A stretch of 64,000 bases of DNA, from assembly GCF_000761155.1 (NCBI RefSeq), contig NZ_CP009533.1, forward strand, positions 434,001-498,000, read 5' to 3'. Positions 21,788 to 33,271 of this stretch are shown piece after piece (within the stretch, counting starts at the first letter, position 1; the number at the start of each line of letters is the position of its first letter). This DNA is from Pseudomonas rhizosphaerae (GTDB lineage Bacteria; Pseudomonadota; Gammaproteobacteria; Pseudomonadales; Pseudomonadaceae). A program made the position numbers and the translations under genes. A model generated the notes under the pieces. It saw only the letters and a program-made list of their open reading frames with translations, did not search any database and was not told where the DNA came from.

Positions 21788-21816
21788 CTTGTTTTTTGCG
21801 GGGCGAGCCCCCACAT
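21788..21816 (+). promoter_or_regulatory. candidate heat-shock (sigma-32) promoter of lon
   Basis: CTTGTTT at 21788-21794, a 13-bp spacer and CCCCCACAT at 21808-21816 resemble the sigma-32 consensus CTTGAAA / CCCCATNT. lon is a classic heat-shock gene, and the site lies 60 bp before its ATG. The match is partial. Confidence 0.4.
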
Positions 21817-21875
21817 TGAAGACATGTTCAATTCCATCTGTTTACGGCCATCAGGGCCGCTGTAGAGGCGAAATC

Positions 21876-24272
<2,397 letters not shown>

Positions 24273-24297
24273 GCCTTGATTTGACTGGGTGGCTTTC

Positions 24298-24327
24298 TTG
24301 ACAGTTTTTTGGAGCCCTTGTTATAAA
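24298..24327 (+). promoter_or_regulatory. sigma-70 promoter of hupB
   Basis: TTGACA at 24298-24303, an 18-bp spacer and TATAAA at 24322-24327, placed about 90 bp before the hupB start. The -35 is perfect and the -10 has five of six consensus bases. Confidence 0.75.
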
Positions 24328-24415
24328 GCGGCACTTACTGTGTCGACAGCCACCCGGCGCCTGTTTCACCACATACTTTGAAACAACTCAAAAGATCGAT
24401 ATAAGGGGACTTATA

Positions 24416-24688
24416 GTGAACAAGTCGGAACTGATTGACGCAATCGCCGCATCTGCTGATATCTCCAAAGCTACAGCTGGCAAGGCGCTGGACGCCGTGA
24501 TCGAATCCGTTACGGACGCTCTGAAATCCGGTGATTCGGTTGTGTTGGTAGGTTTCGGTACGTTCTCCGTGACTGATCGCCCGGCGCGTACCGGTCGCAA
24601 CCCGCAGACCGGCAAGGCCCTGGAAATCGCGGCTGCCAAGAAGCCTAGCTTCAAAGCCGGTAAAGCCCTGAAAGAAGCTGTCAACTAA
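24416..24688 (+). CDS. hupB: DNA-binding protein HU-beta
   Basis: A 90-aa histone-like protein starting at GTG 24416 ([17 protein letters not shown]), with AAGGGGA upstream. It has the DNA-arm signature [20 protein letters not shown]. It compacts and bends DNA as a nucleoid protein. Its place downstream of lon is conserved in enterobacteria and pseudomonads. Confidence 0.98.
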   Translation: MNKSELIDAIAASADISKATAGKALDAVIESVTDALKSGDSVVLVGFGTFSVTDRPARTGRNPQTGKALEIAAAKKPSFKAGKALKEAVN

Positions 24689-24769
24689 GCTTCGGCCACG
24701 CCTTTGCTACCTGCTGCCTGGCGATGCCGGCATCAGGAGTGGAGCTGAGCAAGCTCCGCGAGTTACGAG

Positions 24770-24793
24770 AAGGCGCATCCTCGGATGCGCCTT
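24770..24793 (+). terminator. Rho-independent terminator after hupB
   Basis: AAGGCGCATCC-TC-GGATGCGCCTT is a perfect 11-bp stem followed by TCTTCT. It lies between hupB and ppiD. Confidence 0.8.
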
Positions 24794-24859
24794 TCTTCTA
24801 TCCGGATTCCTATTACTCTCCGCGGTCGCTCTATCTGTACGACCGTTTTCGGGGGATGC

Positions 24860-26734
24860 ATGCTGCAGAACATCAGGGATAACTCCCAGGGCTGGATTGC
24901 CAAGACCATCATCGGTTTGATCATCGTACTGATGGCACTGACCGGTTTCGACGCGATCTTCCAGGCCGCCAGCCATAGCCAGGACGCTGCAAAGGTCAAC
25001 GGTGACGAGATCACCTTGAACGAACTCAGTCAGGCCACCGAAATGCAACGCCGCCAGCTGATGCAACAGCTGGGCAAGGATTTCGATCCGGCCCTGCTTG
25101 ACGACAAGATGCTGCGTGAAGCAGCCCTCAAGGGCTTGATCGACCGTAAGTTGCTGCTGCAAGGCGCCCATGACGCCAAGTTCGCCTTCTCCGAAGGCGC
25201 GCTCGACCAGATCATGCTGCAGACGCCGGAATTCCAGGTGGACGGCAAGTTCAGCGCCGAACGCTTCGACCAGGTCATTCGCCAGATGGGCTATGGCCGT
25301 CTGCAGTTCCGCCAGATGCTTTCCGAAGAGATGCTCATTGGCCAGCTGCGTGCCGGTCTGGCGGGCAGCAGCTTCGTCACCGACGAGCAGGTTGCCGCCT
25401 TCGCGCGCCTCGAGAAGCAGACTCGCGATTTCGCTTCGTTGACGTTCAAGGCGGACCCATCGGCGACCAAGGTCACCGACGACGAGGTCAAGGCGCATTA
25501 CGACGAACACGCCAAGGAGTTCATGAGCCCTGACCAGGTGGTCATCGACTACGTGGAACTGAAGAAGTCTTCGTTCTTCGATCAGGTCAGCGTGAAAGAC
25601 GAGGATCTGCAGGACGCCTATCAGAAAGAGATCGCCAACCTGTCCGAGCAGCGTCGTGCGGCGCACATTCTGATCGAGGTCAACGACAAGCTCGATGATG
25701 CACAGGCCAAGGCCAAAATCGAAGAAGTGCAGGCGCGTCTGGAGAAGGGCGAGGACTTTGCCAAGTTGGCAAAGGAAGTGTCCCAGGACCCAGGTTCGGC
25801 CAACAATGGCGGCGACCTCGGCTTCGCCGGCAATGGCGTGTACGACCCGGCGTTCGAAACCGCGCTCAATGCCTTGAGCAAGGGCCAGGTCTCGGCGCCA
25901 GTGCGCACCGACTTCGGCTGGCACCTGATCAGGCTCGAAGACGTGCAGGCGCCGGACGTGCCGACTTTCGCCAGCCTGAAAGCCAAGCTGACCAGTGACC
26001 TGAAGACCCAGGAAGTGGAACAGCGCTTCGTGACCGCCACCAAGCAATTGGAAGATTCGGCGTTTGAAGCCTCCGACCTTGGTCAGCCAGCCCAGGAGCT
26101 GGGCCTCAAGGTGCAGACGTCCGAGCCATTCGGCAAGGATGGCGGCAGCCAGGGCGTGACGGCTAGCCGAGCCGTGGTTCAGGCCGCATTCAGCCCTGAA
26201 GTGCTGGAAGAAGGTTCCAATAGCGCTGCACTGGAGCTGGATCCGGAAACCATGGTCGTGGTGCGTGTGAAGGAGCATCGCAAGCCTGCGCAGCTGCCGC
26301 TCGAAGCCGTGGCCGGTCCGATTCGTACCGAGTTGGCCAAACAACATGCTGCAGCCCAGGTGAAGGCCAAGGGCGAGGCGCTGCTGGCCGGCCTGCGCGA
26401 CGGCAAGGTGCCTCTGGCGGCCAGCCAGGAAGGCCAGCGTTGGAAAGTGCTGGAGGCGGTCAACCGCGGTCAGGACGGCATCGAGCCGGCCGAACTGCAG
26501 GCGCTGTTCCGCATGCCCAAGCCGCAAGCCAAGGAAAAGCCTGAGTTCAGCAGCGTGACGCTGAAAGACGGCAGCTTCGTGATTTTGCGCCTGGACGGCG
26601 TGAACGAAGCCGCAGCCCCTAGCGATGAAGAGAAAACCCAATACCGCCGCTTCCTGGCGTCGCGCATGGGTCAGCAGGATTTTGCGGCCTACCGCAAGCT
26701 GCTGGAAACCAAGGCGGACATCACCAGGTATTGA
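24860..26734 (+). CDS. ppiD: periplasmic folding chaperone PpiD (SurA-N and parvulin domains)
   Basis: A 624-aa inner-membrane-anchored chaperone. The ATG at 24860 (MLQNIRDNSQGW, after GGGGG) leads into one transmembrane helix (about residues 13-33). A SurA-like helical region follows, then a parvulin domain near 260-360 (RRAAHILIEV, GGDLGFAG, FGWHLIRLED). It assists folding of newly exported outer-membrane and periplasmic proteins at the Sec translocon. Length matches other Pseudomonas PpiD. Confidence 0.96.
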   Translation: MLQNIRDNSQGWIAKTIIGLIIVLMALTGFDAIFQAASHSQDAAKVNGDEITLNELSQATEMQRRQLMQQLGKDFDPALLDDKMLREAALKGLIDRKLLLQGAHDAKFAFSEGALDQIMLQTPEFQVDGKFSAERFDQVIRQMGYGRLQFRQMLSEEMLIGQLRAGLAGSSFVTDEQVAAFARLEKQTRDFASLTFKADPSATKVTDDEVKAHYDEHAKEFMSPDQVVIDYVELKKSSFFDQVSVKDEDLQDAYQKEIANLSEQRRAAHILIEVNDKLDDAQAKAKIEEVQARLEKGEDFAKLAKEVSQDPGSANNGGDLGFAGNGVYDPAFETALNALSKGQVSAPVRTDFGWHLIRLEDVQAPDVPTFASLKAKLTSDLKTQEVEQRFVTATKQLEDSAFEASDLGQPAQELGLKVQTSEPFGKDGGSQGVTASRAVVQAAFSPEVLEEGSNSAALELDPETMVVVRVKEHRKPAQLPLEAVAGPIRTELAKQHAAAQVKAKGEALLAGLRDGKVPLAASQEGQRWKVLEAVNRGQDGIEPAELQALFRMPKPQAKEKPEFSSVTLKDGSFVILRLDGVNEAAAPSDEEKTQYRRFLASRMGQQDFAAYRKLLETKADITRY

Positions 26735-26751
26735 GGTGATGGATGTTTGAA

Positions 26752-26777
26752 CAAAAGGCCGCGTATGCGGCCTTTTG
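26752..26777 (+). terminator. Rho-independent terminator after ppiD
   Basis: CAAAAGGCCGC-GTAT-GCGGCCTTTTG is a perfect 11-bp stem followed by TTTTTT. Confidence 0.92.
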
Positions 26778-26794
26778 TTTTTTGGTGGATTCAA

Positions 26795-26825
26795 GGGCCT
26801 CTTCGCGGGCAGAGCCCGCTCCCAC
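26795..26825. repeat. REP-type element between ppiD and fabI
   Basis: GGGCCTCTTCGCGGGCAGAG and the following CCCGCTCCCACA make the classic P. putida group REP palindrome, located between two terminators of convergent genes. Confidence 0.8.
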
Positions 26826-26866
26826 ATGTCACCACTACTCCTTGCGCCACCGATAAACCCAGCCAT

Positions 26867-26896
26867 AAAAAAACGCCGCTGGAATCAGCGGCGTTT
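26867..26896 (-). terminator. Rho-independent terminator of fabI
   Basis: Read on the minus strand, AAACGCCGCT-GATTCC-AGCGGCGTTT is a perfect 10-bp stem followed by a T tract. It ends the peptide transporter/fabI transcript 22 bp after the fabI stop. Confidence 0.9.
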
Positions 26897-26917
26897 CTTC
26901 AACCAGCCGAAGCCGGC

Positions 26918-27712
26918 TTATTCTTCGATATCACCCATGGCGGTGGTGTTGAAGCCGCCGTCCACGTACATGATTTCACCGCTGATACCCGACGCCAGGT
27001 CGGAGCACAGGAACGCGCCGGCGTTGCCGACTTCGTCGATGGTGACGTTGCGGCGCAGCGGGGTCTGCGCTTCGTTGGCGGCCAGCATCTTGCGGAAGTT
27101 CTTGATGCCCGAGGCTGCCAGGGTGCGGATCGGGCCAGCCGAAACGGCGTTGACGCGCGTGCCTTCCGGGCCCAGGGAGCCGGCCAGGTAGCGCACGCCG
27201 GCTTCCAGCGAAGCCTTGGCCATGCCCATGACGTTGTAGTTGGGCATGGTGCGCTCGGCGCCCAAGTAGGACAGGGTCAGCAGGCTGCCGTTGCGGCCTT
27301 TCATCATTTCGCGCCCAGCCTTGGCCAGGGCCACGAAGCTGTAGGCGCTGATGTCGTGGGCGATGCGGAAGCCTTCGCGGGTGGTGGCCTGGGTGAAGTC
27401 GCCATCGAGCTGGTCGCCCGGGGCGAAACCGACGGAGTGAACGATGACGTCCAGGCCGTCCCACTTCTTGCTCAGGGCTTCGAAGACCGAGGCGATTTCA
27501 GCATCGCTGGCCACGTCGCAAGGGAAGCACAGATCGGCGCTGGAGCCCCAGCCTGCGGCGAATTCCTCGACGCGGCCCTTGAGCTTTTCGTTCTGGTAGG
27601 TGAAGGCAAGTTCAGCACCCTCGCGATGCATGGCGGCGGCGATGCCGGATGCGATGGACAGTTTGCTGGCGACACCGACGATCAGGACGCGCTTACCGGC
27701 GAGAAAACCCAT
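26918..27712 (-). CDS. fabI: enoyl-[acyl-carrier-protein] reductase (NADH) FabI
   Basis: A 264-aa short-chain reductase that performs the last step of each fatty-acid elongation cycle. It has the FabI cofactor motif [13 protein letters not shown] and the active site Tyr149, Tyr159 and Lys166 ([18 protein letters not shown]). Length is standard. It lies only 18 bp after the ATPase gene of the peptide importer, so it is probably the last gene of that operon, as in P. aeruginosa. This is the target of triclosan. Confidence 0.97.
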   Translation of the reverse strand: MGFLAGKRVLIVGVASKLSIASGIAAAMHREGAELAFTYQNEKLKGRVEEFAAGWGSSADLCFPCDVASDAEIASVFEALSKKWDGLDVIVHSVGFAPGDQLDGDFTQATTREGFRIAHDISAYSFVALAKAGREMMKGRNGSLLTLSYLGAERTMPNYNVMGMAKASLEAGVRYLAGSLGPEGTRVNAVSAGPIRTLAASGIKNFRKMLAANEAQTPLRRNVTIDEVGNAGAFLCSDLASGISGEIMYVDGGFNTTAMGDIEE

Positions 27713-27730
27713 GTGTTGTTCCTCTTCAGG

Positions 27731-29341
27731 TTAATCGACAGCCGTTGGGGCCAAGAAGGCTGCTTCCAACAGCTGCTGTGTATAAGGGTGCTGCGGCGCG
27801 GCAAAGATAGCCCGCGCCGCCCCTTGTTCGACGACCTGACCGTGCCTGATCACCATCAACTGGTGACTCAAGGCTTTGACTACCGCCAGGTCATGGCTGA
27901 TAAACAAATAGGTCAGGTTGTATTTCAGTTGCAGTGAACGCAACAGCTCCACTACCTGGCGTTGAACGGTGCGGTCGAGCGCCGAGGTGGGCTCGTCCAG
28001 CAGGATCAACGCCGGTTTCAAAACCAAGGCCCGGGCAATGGCGATACGTTGCCGCTGCCCACCGGAGAACTCGTGAGGGTAACGATGCCGGGTCTGTGGG
28101 TCCAGCCCAACCTCTTCGAGCGCGGCAATGATAGCCTGTTCCTGCTCGGCTTCGTTGCCGATCTTGTGTATTCGCAGGCCTTCGCCGACGATCTGGCTCA
28201 CGCTCATGCGCGGGCTCAAACTGCCGAACGGGTCCTGGAAGACCACCTGCATCTGCTTGCGCAGCGGTCTCACCTGCTGCTGGGGCAGGCCGTCCAGGGA
28301 CTCACCCTGAAAGCGGATCGAGCCACGACTCGCGATCAAACGCATGATGGCCAGGCCCAGCGTCGATTTGCCCGAGCCACTTTCACCGACGATACCCAGG
28401 GTCTGCCCACGGGGCAGCTCGAAGTGGATACCGTCGACCGCCTTGACGTGATCCACGGTACGGCCCAGCAATCCCTTCTTGATGGGAAACCAGACGCGCA
28501 AGTCGTCGACCGACAGAATCGGCTCGCCAACCCGTGTCGCCGCAGGCTCGCCGCTGGGTTCGGCACCCAGCAGCACCTGGGTGTACGGATGCTGCGGTGC
28601 GCGAAACAATTCTTCGCACGTAGCCTGTTCGACGATGCGACCGCGCTGCATGACACATACCCGGTGTGCAATTCGCTTCACCAGGTTCAGGTCGTGGCTG
28701 ATCAGCAGCAGGGCCATGCCCAGTCGGGCCTGCAGTTCCTTGAGCAATTCGAGGATCTTCAGCTGCACCGTGACGTCGAGGGCAGTGGTGGGTTCGTCGG
28801 CGATCAGCAGTTCAGGCTCGTTGGCCAGGGCCATGGCGATCATCACACGCTGACGCTGGCCGCCTGACAGCTCGTGGGGCAATGCCTTGAGCCGTTTGTG
28901 CGGTTCGGCGATACCTACCAGCTCCAGCAACTGCAGGGTGCGCTGGGTAGCGGCTGCTCCGGTCAGCCCTTTGTGCAGGGCCAGGACTTCGCCGATTTGC
29001 TTGCCGATGTTGTGCAGTGGGTTGAGCGAGCTCATCGGCTCCTGGAAGATCATCGCAATGCGATTGCCACGGATCTGCCTGAGTTGTTTTTCCGGCAGCG
29101 TGAGCAGGTCGCTGCCCTTGTAGGCGATGGTACCGTTGGGGTGCTGGGCGAGCGGGTAGGGCAGCAGGCGCAGGATGGAGTGCGCCGTCACCGACTTGCC
29201 CGAGCCACTTTCGCCCACCAGCGCCAGGGTTTCGCCGCGGCGGATATCGAAGCTGATGTGCTCGACCACGCGCTGGCGGCTCTCACCGGTCACGAACTCG
29301 ACGGCCAGGTCGCGGACCTCGATCAGATTGTCCTGGCTCAT
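27731..29341 (-). CDS. nppD: peptide ABC transporter, fused double ATP-binding protein (NppD/YejF)
   Basis: A 536-aa protein. The start at 29341 ([16 protein letters not shown]) follows GAGGAAATGAC and sits one base after the permease stop. It contains two complete ATPase domains in tandem, each with Walker A (GESGSGKSV and GESGSGKST), a signature (LSGGQRQRV and FSGGQRQRI), Walker B ([12 protein letters not shown] and [12 protein letters not shown]) and an H-loop (ISHDL). Both sites look active. It drives import for the two permeases encoded upstream. Confidence 0.93.
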   Translation of the reverse strand: MSQDNLIEVRDLAVEFVTGESRQRVVEHISFDIRRGETLALVGESGSGKSVTAHSILRLLPYPLAQHPNGTIAYKGSDLLTLPEKQLRQIRGNRIAMIFQEPMSSLNPLHNIGKQIGEVLALHKGLTGAAATQRTLQLLELVGIAEPHKRLKALPHELSGGQRQRVMIAMALANEPELLIADEPTTALDVTVQLKILELLKELQARLGMALLLISHDLNLVKRIAHRVCVMQRGRIVEQATCEELFRAPQHPYTQVLLGAEPSGEPAATRVGEPILSVDDLRVWFPIKKGLLGRTVDHVKAVDGIHFELPRGQTLGIVGESGSGKSTLGLAIMRLIASRGSIRFQGESLDGLPQQQVRPLRKQMQVVFQDPFGSLSPRMSVSQIVGEGLRIHKIGNEAEQEQAIIAALEEVGLDPQTRHRYPHEFSGGQRQRIAIARALVLKPALILLDEPTSALDRTVQRQVVELLRSLQLKYNLTYLFISHDLAVVKALSHQLMVIRHGQVVEQGAARAIFAAPQHPYTQQLLEAAFLAPTAVD

Positions 29342-29342
29342 G

Positions 29343-30362
29343 TCATTTCCTCGGGTCGAAGGCATCGCGGGCGGATTCACCGATGAATACCAGCAGGCTG
29401 AGCATCAGGGCCAGCACGGTGAAAGCGCTGATGCCCAGCCAGGGCGCCTGCAGGTTGGACTTGCCTTGGGCCACCAGCTCGCCCAGCGACGGTGAGCCGG
29501 CAGGCAGGCCGAAGCCGAGAAAATCCAGCGCAGTCAGGGTGCCGATCGCGCCCGTGAGGATGAACGGCATGAACGTCATGGTCGATACCATGGCATTGGG
29601 CAGGATGTGGCGGAACATGATCGCGCCGTTCTGCATGCCCAGGGCGCGTGCCGCGCGCACGTATTCCAGGTTGCGGCCACGCAGGAATTCGGCGCGCACC
29701 ACGTCCACCAGGCTCATCCAGGAGAACAGCAGCATGATGCCCAGCAGCCACCAGAAATTGGGCTGCACGAAGCTGGCCAGGATGATCAGCAGGTACAGCA
29801 CCGGCAGTCCGGACCAGATTTCCAGGAAGCGCTGACCGGCCAGGTCCACCCAGCCGCCATAGAAGCCCTGCAGGGCACCGGCGATCACGCCGATCACCGA
29901 GCTGGCAATGGTCAGGGTCAGGGCGAACAGCACCGAGATGCGGAAGCCGTAGATGACGCGCGCGAGCACGTCGCGGCCTTGATCGTCGGTACCCAGCCAG
30001 TTCTGCGCAGACGGCGGTGCCGGTGCGGGCACGTTGAGGTCGTAGTTGATGCTCTGGTAGTCGAACGGGATCGGTGCCCAGAGCGTCCAGCTACCCTTGG
30101 CTGCCAGCAGCTCGCGGATGTAGGGGCTCTTGTAGTTGGCTTCCAGGGGAAACTCGCCGCCGAAGGTGGTTTCCGGATAGCGCTTGAAGGCAGGGAAATA
30201 CCATTCGCCGTCGTAGCGCACCGCCAGCGGTTTGTCGTTGGCGATCAGCTCGGCGCCCAGGCTCAGGCCGAACAGCACCAGGAACAGCCACAGCGACCAC
30301 CAGCCACGCTTGTTCGCCTTGAACCGTTCGAAGCGACGTCGGTTGAGGGGAGACAGGTTCAT
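29343..30362 (-). CDS. nppC: peptide ABC transporter permease (NppC/YejE)
   Basis: A 339-aa DppC-type permease. It has an N-terminal membrane anchor (WWSLWLFLVLFGLSLGAELI), a long periplasmic stretch typical of YejE (to about residue 130), then the permease core with GTDDQGRDVLARVIYG and the EAA loop YVRAARALGMQNGAIMFRHI. It begins one base after the stop of nppB (TGAGATG), indicating tight coupling. Confidence 0.93.
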   Translation of the reverse strand: MNLSPLNRRRFERFKANKRGWWSLWLFLVLFGLSLGAELIANDKPLAVRYDGEWYFPAFKRYPETTFGGEFPLEANYKSPYIRELLAAKGSWTLWAPIPFDYQSINYDLNVPAPAPPSAQNWLGTDDQGRDVLARVIYGFRISVLFALTLTIASSVIGVIAGALQGFYGGWVDLAGQRFLEIWSGLPVLYLLIILASFVQPNFWWLLGIMLLFSWMSLVDVVRAEFLRGRNLEYVRAARALGMQNGAIMFRHILPNAMVSTMTFMPFILTGAIGTLTALDFLGFGLPAGSPSLGELVAQGKSNLQAPWLGISAFTVLALMLSLLVFIGESARDAFDPRK

Positions 30363-30363
30363 C

Positions 30364-31437
30364 TCAATGCTCCCGATGGCCGAAGTCGATGCGTGGATCG
30401 ACCAGGGTGTAGGTAAGATCGCCGATCAGTTTCACTACCAGCCCCAACAAGGTAAAGATGAACAGGGTGCCGAACACCACCGGGTAGTCACGGTTGATCG
30501 CCGCCTCGAAGCTCATCAGGCCCAGGCCGTCGAGGGAGAAGATCACCTCGACCAGCAGCGAGCCGGTGAAGAAGATGCCGATGAAGGCCGAGGGGAAACC
30601 GGCGATCACCAGCAGCATGGCATTGCGGAACACGTGGCCATAGAGCACGCGATGATTGCTCAAGCCCTTGGCCTTGGCGGTCACCACGTACTGCTTGCCG
30701 ATTTCGTCGAGGAAGCTGTTCTTGGTCAGCAGGGTCATGGTGGCGAAGTGGCCGATGACCAGCGCGCTGACCGGCAGCACCAGGTGCCAGAAGTAATCGA
30801 GTACCTTGCCGCCCCAGCTCAACTCCTCGAAATTGTTGGAGGTCAGGCCGCGCAGCGGGAACCAGTCCAGGTAGCTGCCGCCGGCGAACACCACGATCAA
30901 CAGGATGGCGAACAGGAATGCGGGAATGGCGTAGCCGACGATGATCGCCGAGCTGGTCCAGACGTCGAAATGGCTGCCGTGGCGGGTGGCCTTGGCGATG
31001 CCCAGGGGGATCGACACCAGGTACATGATCAGGGTGCTCCACAGGCCCAGCGAGATCGACACCGGCATCTTCTCCACGATCAGGTCGATGACCTTGGCGT
31101 CGCGGAAGAAGCTGCTGCCGAAATCCAGCTGCGCGTAGTTCTTGATCATGATCCACAGGCGTTCGGGCGCCGGCTTGTCGAAGCCATACATCTTCTCGAT
31201 TTCTTGCACCAGCGCAGGGTCCAGGCCTTGCGCGCCACGATAGCTGGAGCCGGCGACCGCCACTTCGGCGCCACCGCCGGCGATGCGGCTGGTAGCGCCG
31301 TCGAACCCTTCGAGCTTGGCGATCATCTGTTCCACCGGGCCGCCGGGGGCGGCCTGGATGATGGCGAAATTGATGATCAGGATCCCCAGCAGCGTGGGAA
31401 TGATCAGCAGCAATCGGCGCAGGATATAGGCCAGCAT
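30364..31437 (-). CDS. nppB: peptide ABC transporter permease (NppB/YejB)
   Basis: A 357-aa DppB-type permease. The start at 31437 ([21 protein letters not shown]) gives the canonical first helix; the frame upstream only shadows the binding-protein gene. A periplasmic insertion (residues about 35-110) is typical of YejB. The EAA loop is [20 protein letters not shown]. It starts one base after the preceding stop. Confidence 0.93.
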   Translation of the reverse strand: MLAYILRRLLLIIPTLLGILIINFAIIQAAPGGPVEQMIAKLEGFDGATSRIAGGGAEVAVAGSSYRGAQGLDPALVQEIEKMYGFDKPAPERLWIMIKNYAQLDFGSSFFRDAKVIDLIVEKMPVSISLGLWSTLIMYLVSIPLGIAKATRHGSHFDVWTSSAIIVGYAIPAFLFAILLIVVFAGGSYLDWFPLRGLTSNNFEELSWGGKVLDYFWHLVLPVSALVIGHFATMTLLTKNSFLDEIGKQYVVTAKAKGLSNHRVLYGHVFRNAMLLVIAGFPSAFIGIFFTGSLLVEVIFSLDGLGLMSFEAAINRDYPVVFGTLFIFTLLGLVVKLIGDLTYTLVDPRIDFGHREH

Positions 31438-31438
31438 C

Positions 31439-33271
31439 TTATGGCGTCTCTGAAGGCGTGGTGGTGACTGCTGGCGGGGTCTCGGGCTTGTTCCACCACG
31501 TCTGCAGGCCAACGTCGTAGCGCGGCGTGACGGTCGGGTGGCCGAAGCGATTCCAGTAGGCCACGCGCCAGGTCTTGATGTGCCAGTTGGGGACAACGTA
31601 GTGGCCCCAGAGCAGGACGCGGTCCAGGGCACGGGCATGGTCGACCAGTTCCTGGCGCGAAGTGGCGTTGATCAGGCTCTCCACCAGGCTGTCGATGGCC
31701 GGGTCCTTGAGTCCCATGTAATTGCGGCTGCCGGGCTTGTCGGCGCTGGAGCTGGCCCAGTACTCGCGCTGCTCGTTTCCGGGCGAAGTGGACTGGGTGA
31801 AGCTGCTCACCATCATGTCGAAGTCACGCGAGCGCACCCGGGTGACGTATTGGGACATATCGACGCGACGAATCACCAGTTCGATGCCCAGATCGGCCAG
31901 GTTGCGCTTGTAGGGCAGCAACACCCGGTCGAAGTCGGCCTGGGTCAGCAGGAATTCGAGTTTCACTGGCGTGCCTTGGGCATCGACCATCTTGTCGTCG
32001 ACGATGCGCCATCCGGCCTCCTGCAACAGTTTGTAGGCCCTGCGCTGCTGCTCGCGCAGCATGCCGCTGGCGTCGGTGACCGGGTTGCTGAACGGCGTAT
32101 CGAAGACGCGCTCGGGAACCTGTCCGCGCAGCGGTTCGAGTATCTTCAGTTCGGCCGGGCTGGGGAGGCCGGAAGCTGCCATCTCCGAGTTCTCGAAATA
32201 GCTGTCGGTGCGCGTGTAGGCGCCATTGAACAGCTGTTTGTTGGTCCACTCGAAGTCGAACACCAGCGCCAGGGCCTCGCGCACACGCACGTCCTGGAAC
32301 AACGGCTTGCGCAGGTTGAAGACGAAGCCCTGCATGCCGGTCGGGTTGCCGTTGGGGATTTCCTCGCGCAACAGGCGTTTCTCGCGCACCGCAGGAATGT
32401 CGTAGGCGGTGGCCCAGTTCTTCGCGCTGCTTTCGAGCCAGTAGTCGAACTGCCCGGCCTTGCCCGCTTGCAGGGCCACGGTGTTGTCGCGGAAGTATTC
32501 GATCTCGAGCGCGTCGAAATTGAACATCCCACGGTTCATCGGCAAGTCTCGCCCCCAGTAGTCATCGACCCGCTCGTAGCGTATCGAGCGGCCCGCCTTG
32601 ACCTCGGCGACCTTGTACGGCCCGCTGCCCAGCGGCATGTCCAGGCCGCCCTTGGCGAAGTCGCGGCCTTCCCAGAAGTGTTTGGGCAGTACCGGCAGCT
32701 GACCGAGGATCAGCGGCAGTTCGCGATTGTTGCTGTGCTTGAACTTGAACAGCACCCGTTGCGGGTCTTCGGCGACCACGTCGGCGACATCGGCATAGTA
32801 GCCACGGTACAACGGCGATCCGCTGTGCATCAGGGTCTGGAAACTGAACACGACGTCTTCGGCGCGCATGGGCTGGCCGTCGTGGAAGCGTGCCTCGGGG
32901 CGCAGGTAAAAGCGCACCCAGCTGTTGTCCGGGGCTTTCTCGATGCGGCCGGCGACCAGGCCATATTCGGTAAAGGGCTCGTCCAGGCTCTGCCGCGCCA
33001 GGGTGTCGTAGGTCAGGTCCATGTCGTCGGCCGGTACGCCCTTGCTGATGAAGGGGTTGAGGCTGTCGAAGCTGCCCACGCCTTTCTGGCGAAAGGTCCC
33101 GCCCTTGGGGGCGTCGGGGTTCACGTAGTCGTAGTGCTTGAAGTCTGCCGGGTATTTGGGCGCTTCGTCGTACAGCGTCAGCGCATGCTGCGGCGCGGCG
33201 TGCGCCACGCTGGCTGCGATGCACAGCGCGACAGCGCTCAGGGCCTTGCTCAGGGCACGTAAGGGCATCAT
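31439..33271 (-). CDS. nppA2: peptide-binding periplasmic protein, second copy (NppA2/YejA-like)
   Basis: A 610-aa extracytoplasmic solute-binding protein of the DppA/OppA family. It starts at ATG 33271, overlapping the upstream stop as ATGA, with GGAG upstream. A Sec signal peptide ends at about AHA (residue 26). Shared family motif: [18 protein letters not shown]. It shares architecture and motifs with the adjacent copy, so the pair arose by tandem duplication and probably extends the ligand range. Confidence 0.92.
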   Translation of the reverse strand: MMPLRALSKALSAVALCIAASVAHAAPQHALTLYDEAPKYPADFKHYDYVNPDAPKGGTFRQKGVGSFDSLNPFISKGVPADDMDLTYDTLARQSLDEPFTEYGLVAGRIEKAPDNSWVRFYLRPEARFHDGQPMRAEDVVFSFQTLMHSGSPLYRGYYADVADVVAEDPQRVLFKFKHSNNRELPLILGQLPVLPKHFWEGRDFAKGGLDMPLGSGPYKVAEVKAGRSIRYERVDDYWGRDLPMNRGMFNFDALEIEYFRDNTVALQAGKAGQFDYWLESSAKNWATAYDIPAVREKRLLREEIPNGNPTGMQGFVFNLRKPLFQDVRVREALALVFDFEWTNKQLFNGAYTRTDSYFENSEMAASGLPSPAELKILEPLRGQVPERVFDTPFSNPVTDASGMLREQQRRAYKLLQEAGWRIVDDKMVDAQGTPVKLEFLLTQADFDRVLLPYKRNLADLGIELVIRRVDMSQYVTRVRSRDFDMMVSSFTQSTSPGNEQREYWASSSADKPGSRNYMGLKDPAIDSLVESLINATSRQELVDHARALDRVLLWGHYVVPNWHIKTWRVAYWNRFGHPTVTPRYDVGLQTWWNKPETPPAVTTTPSETP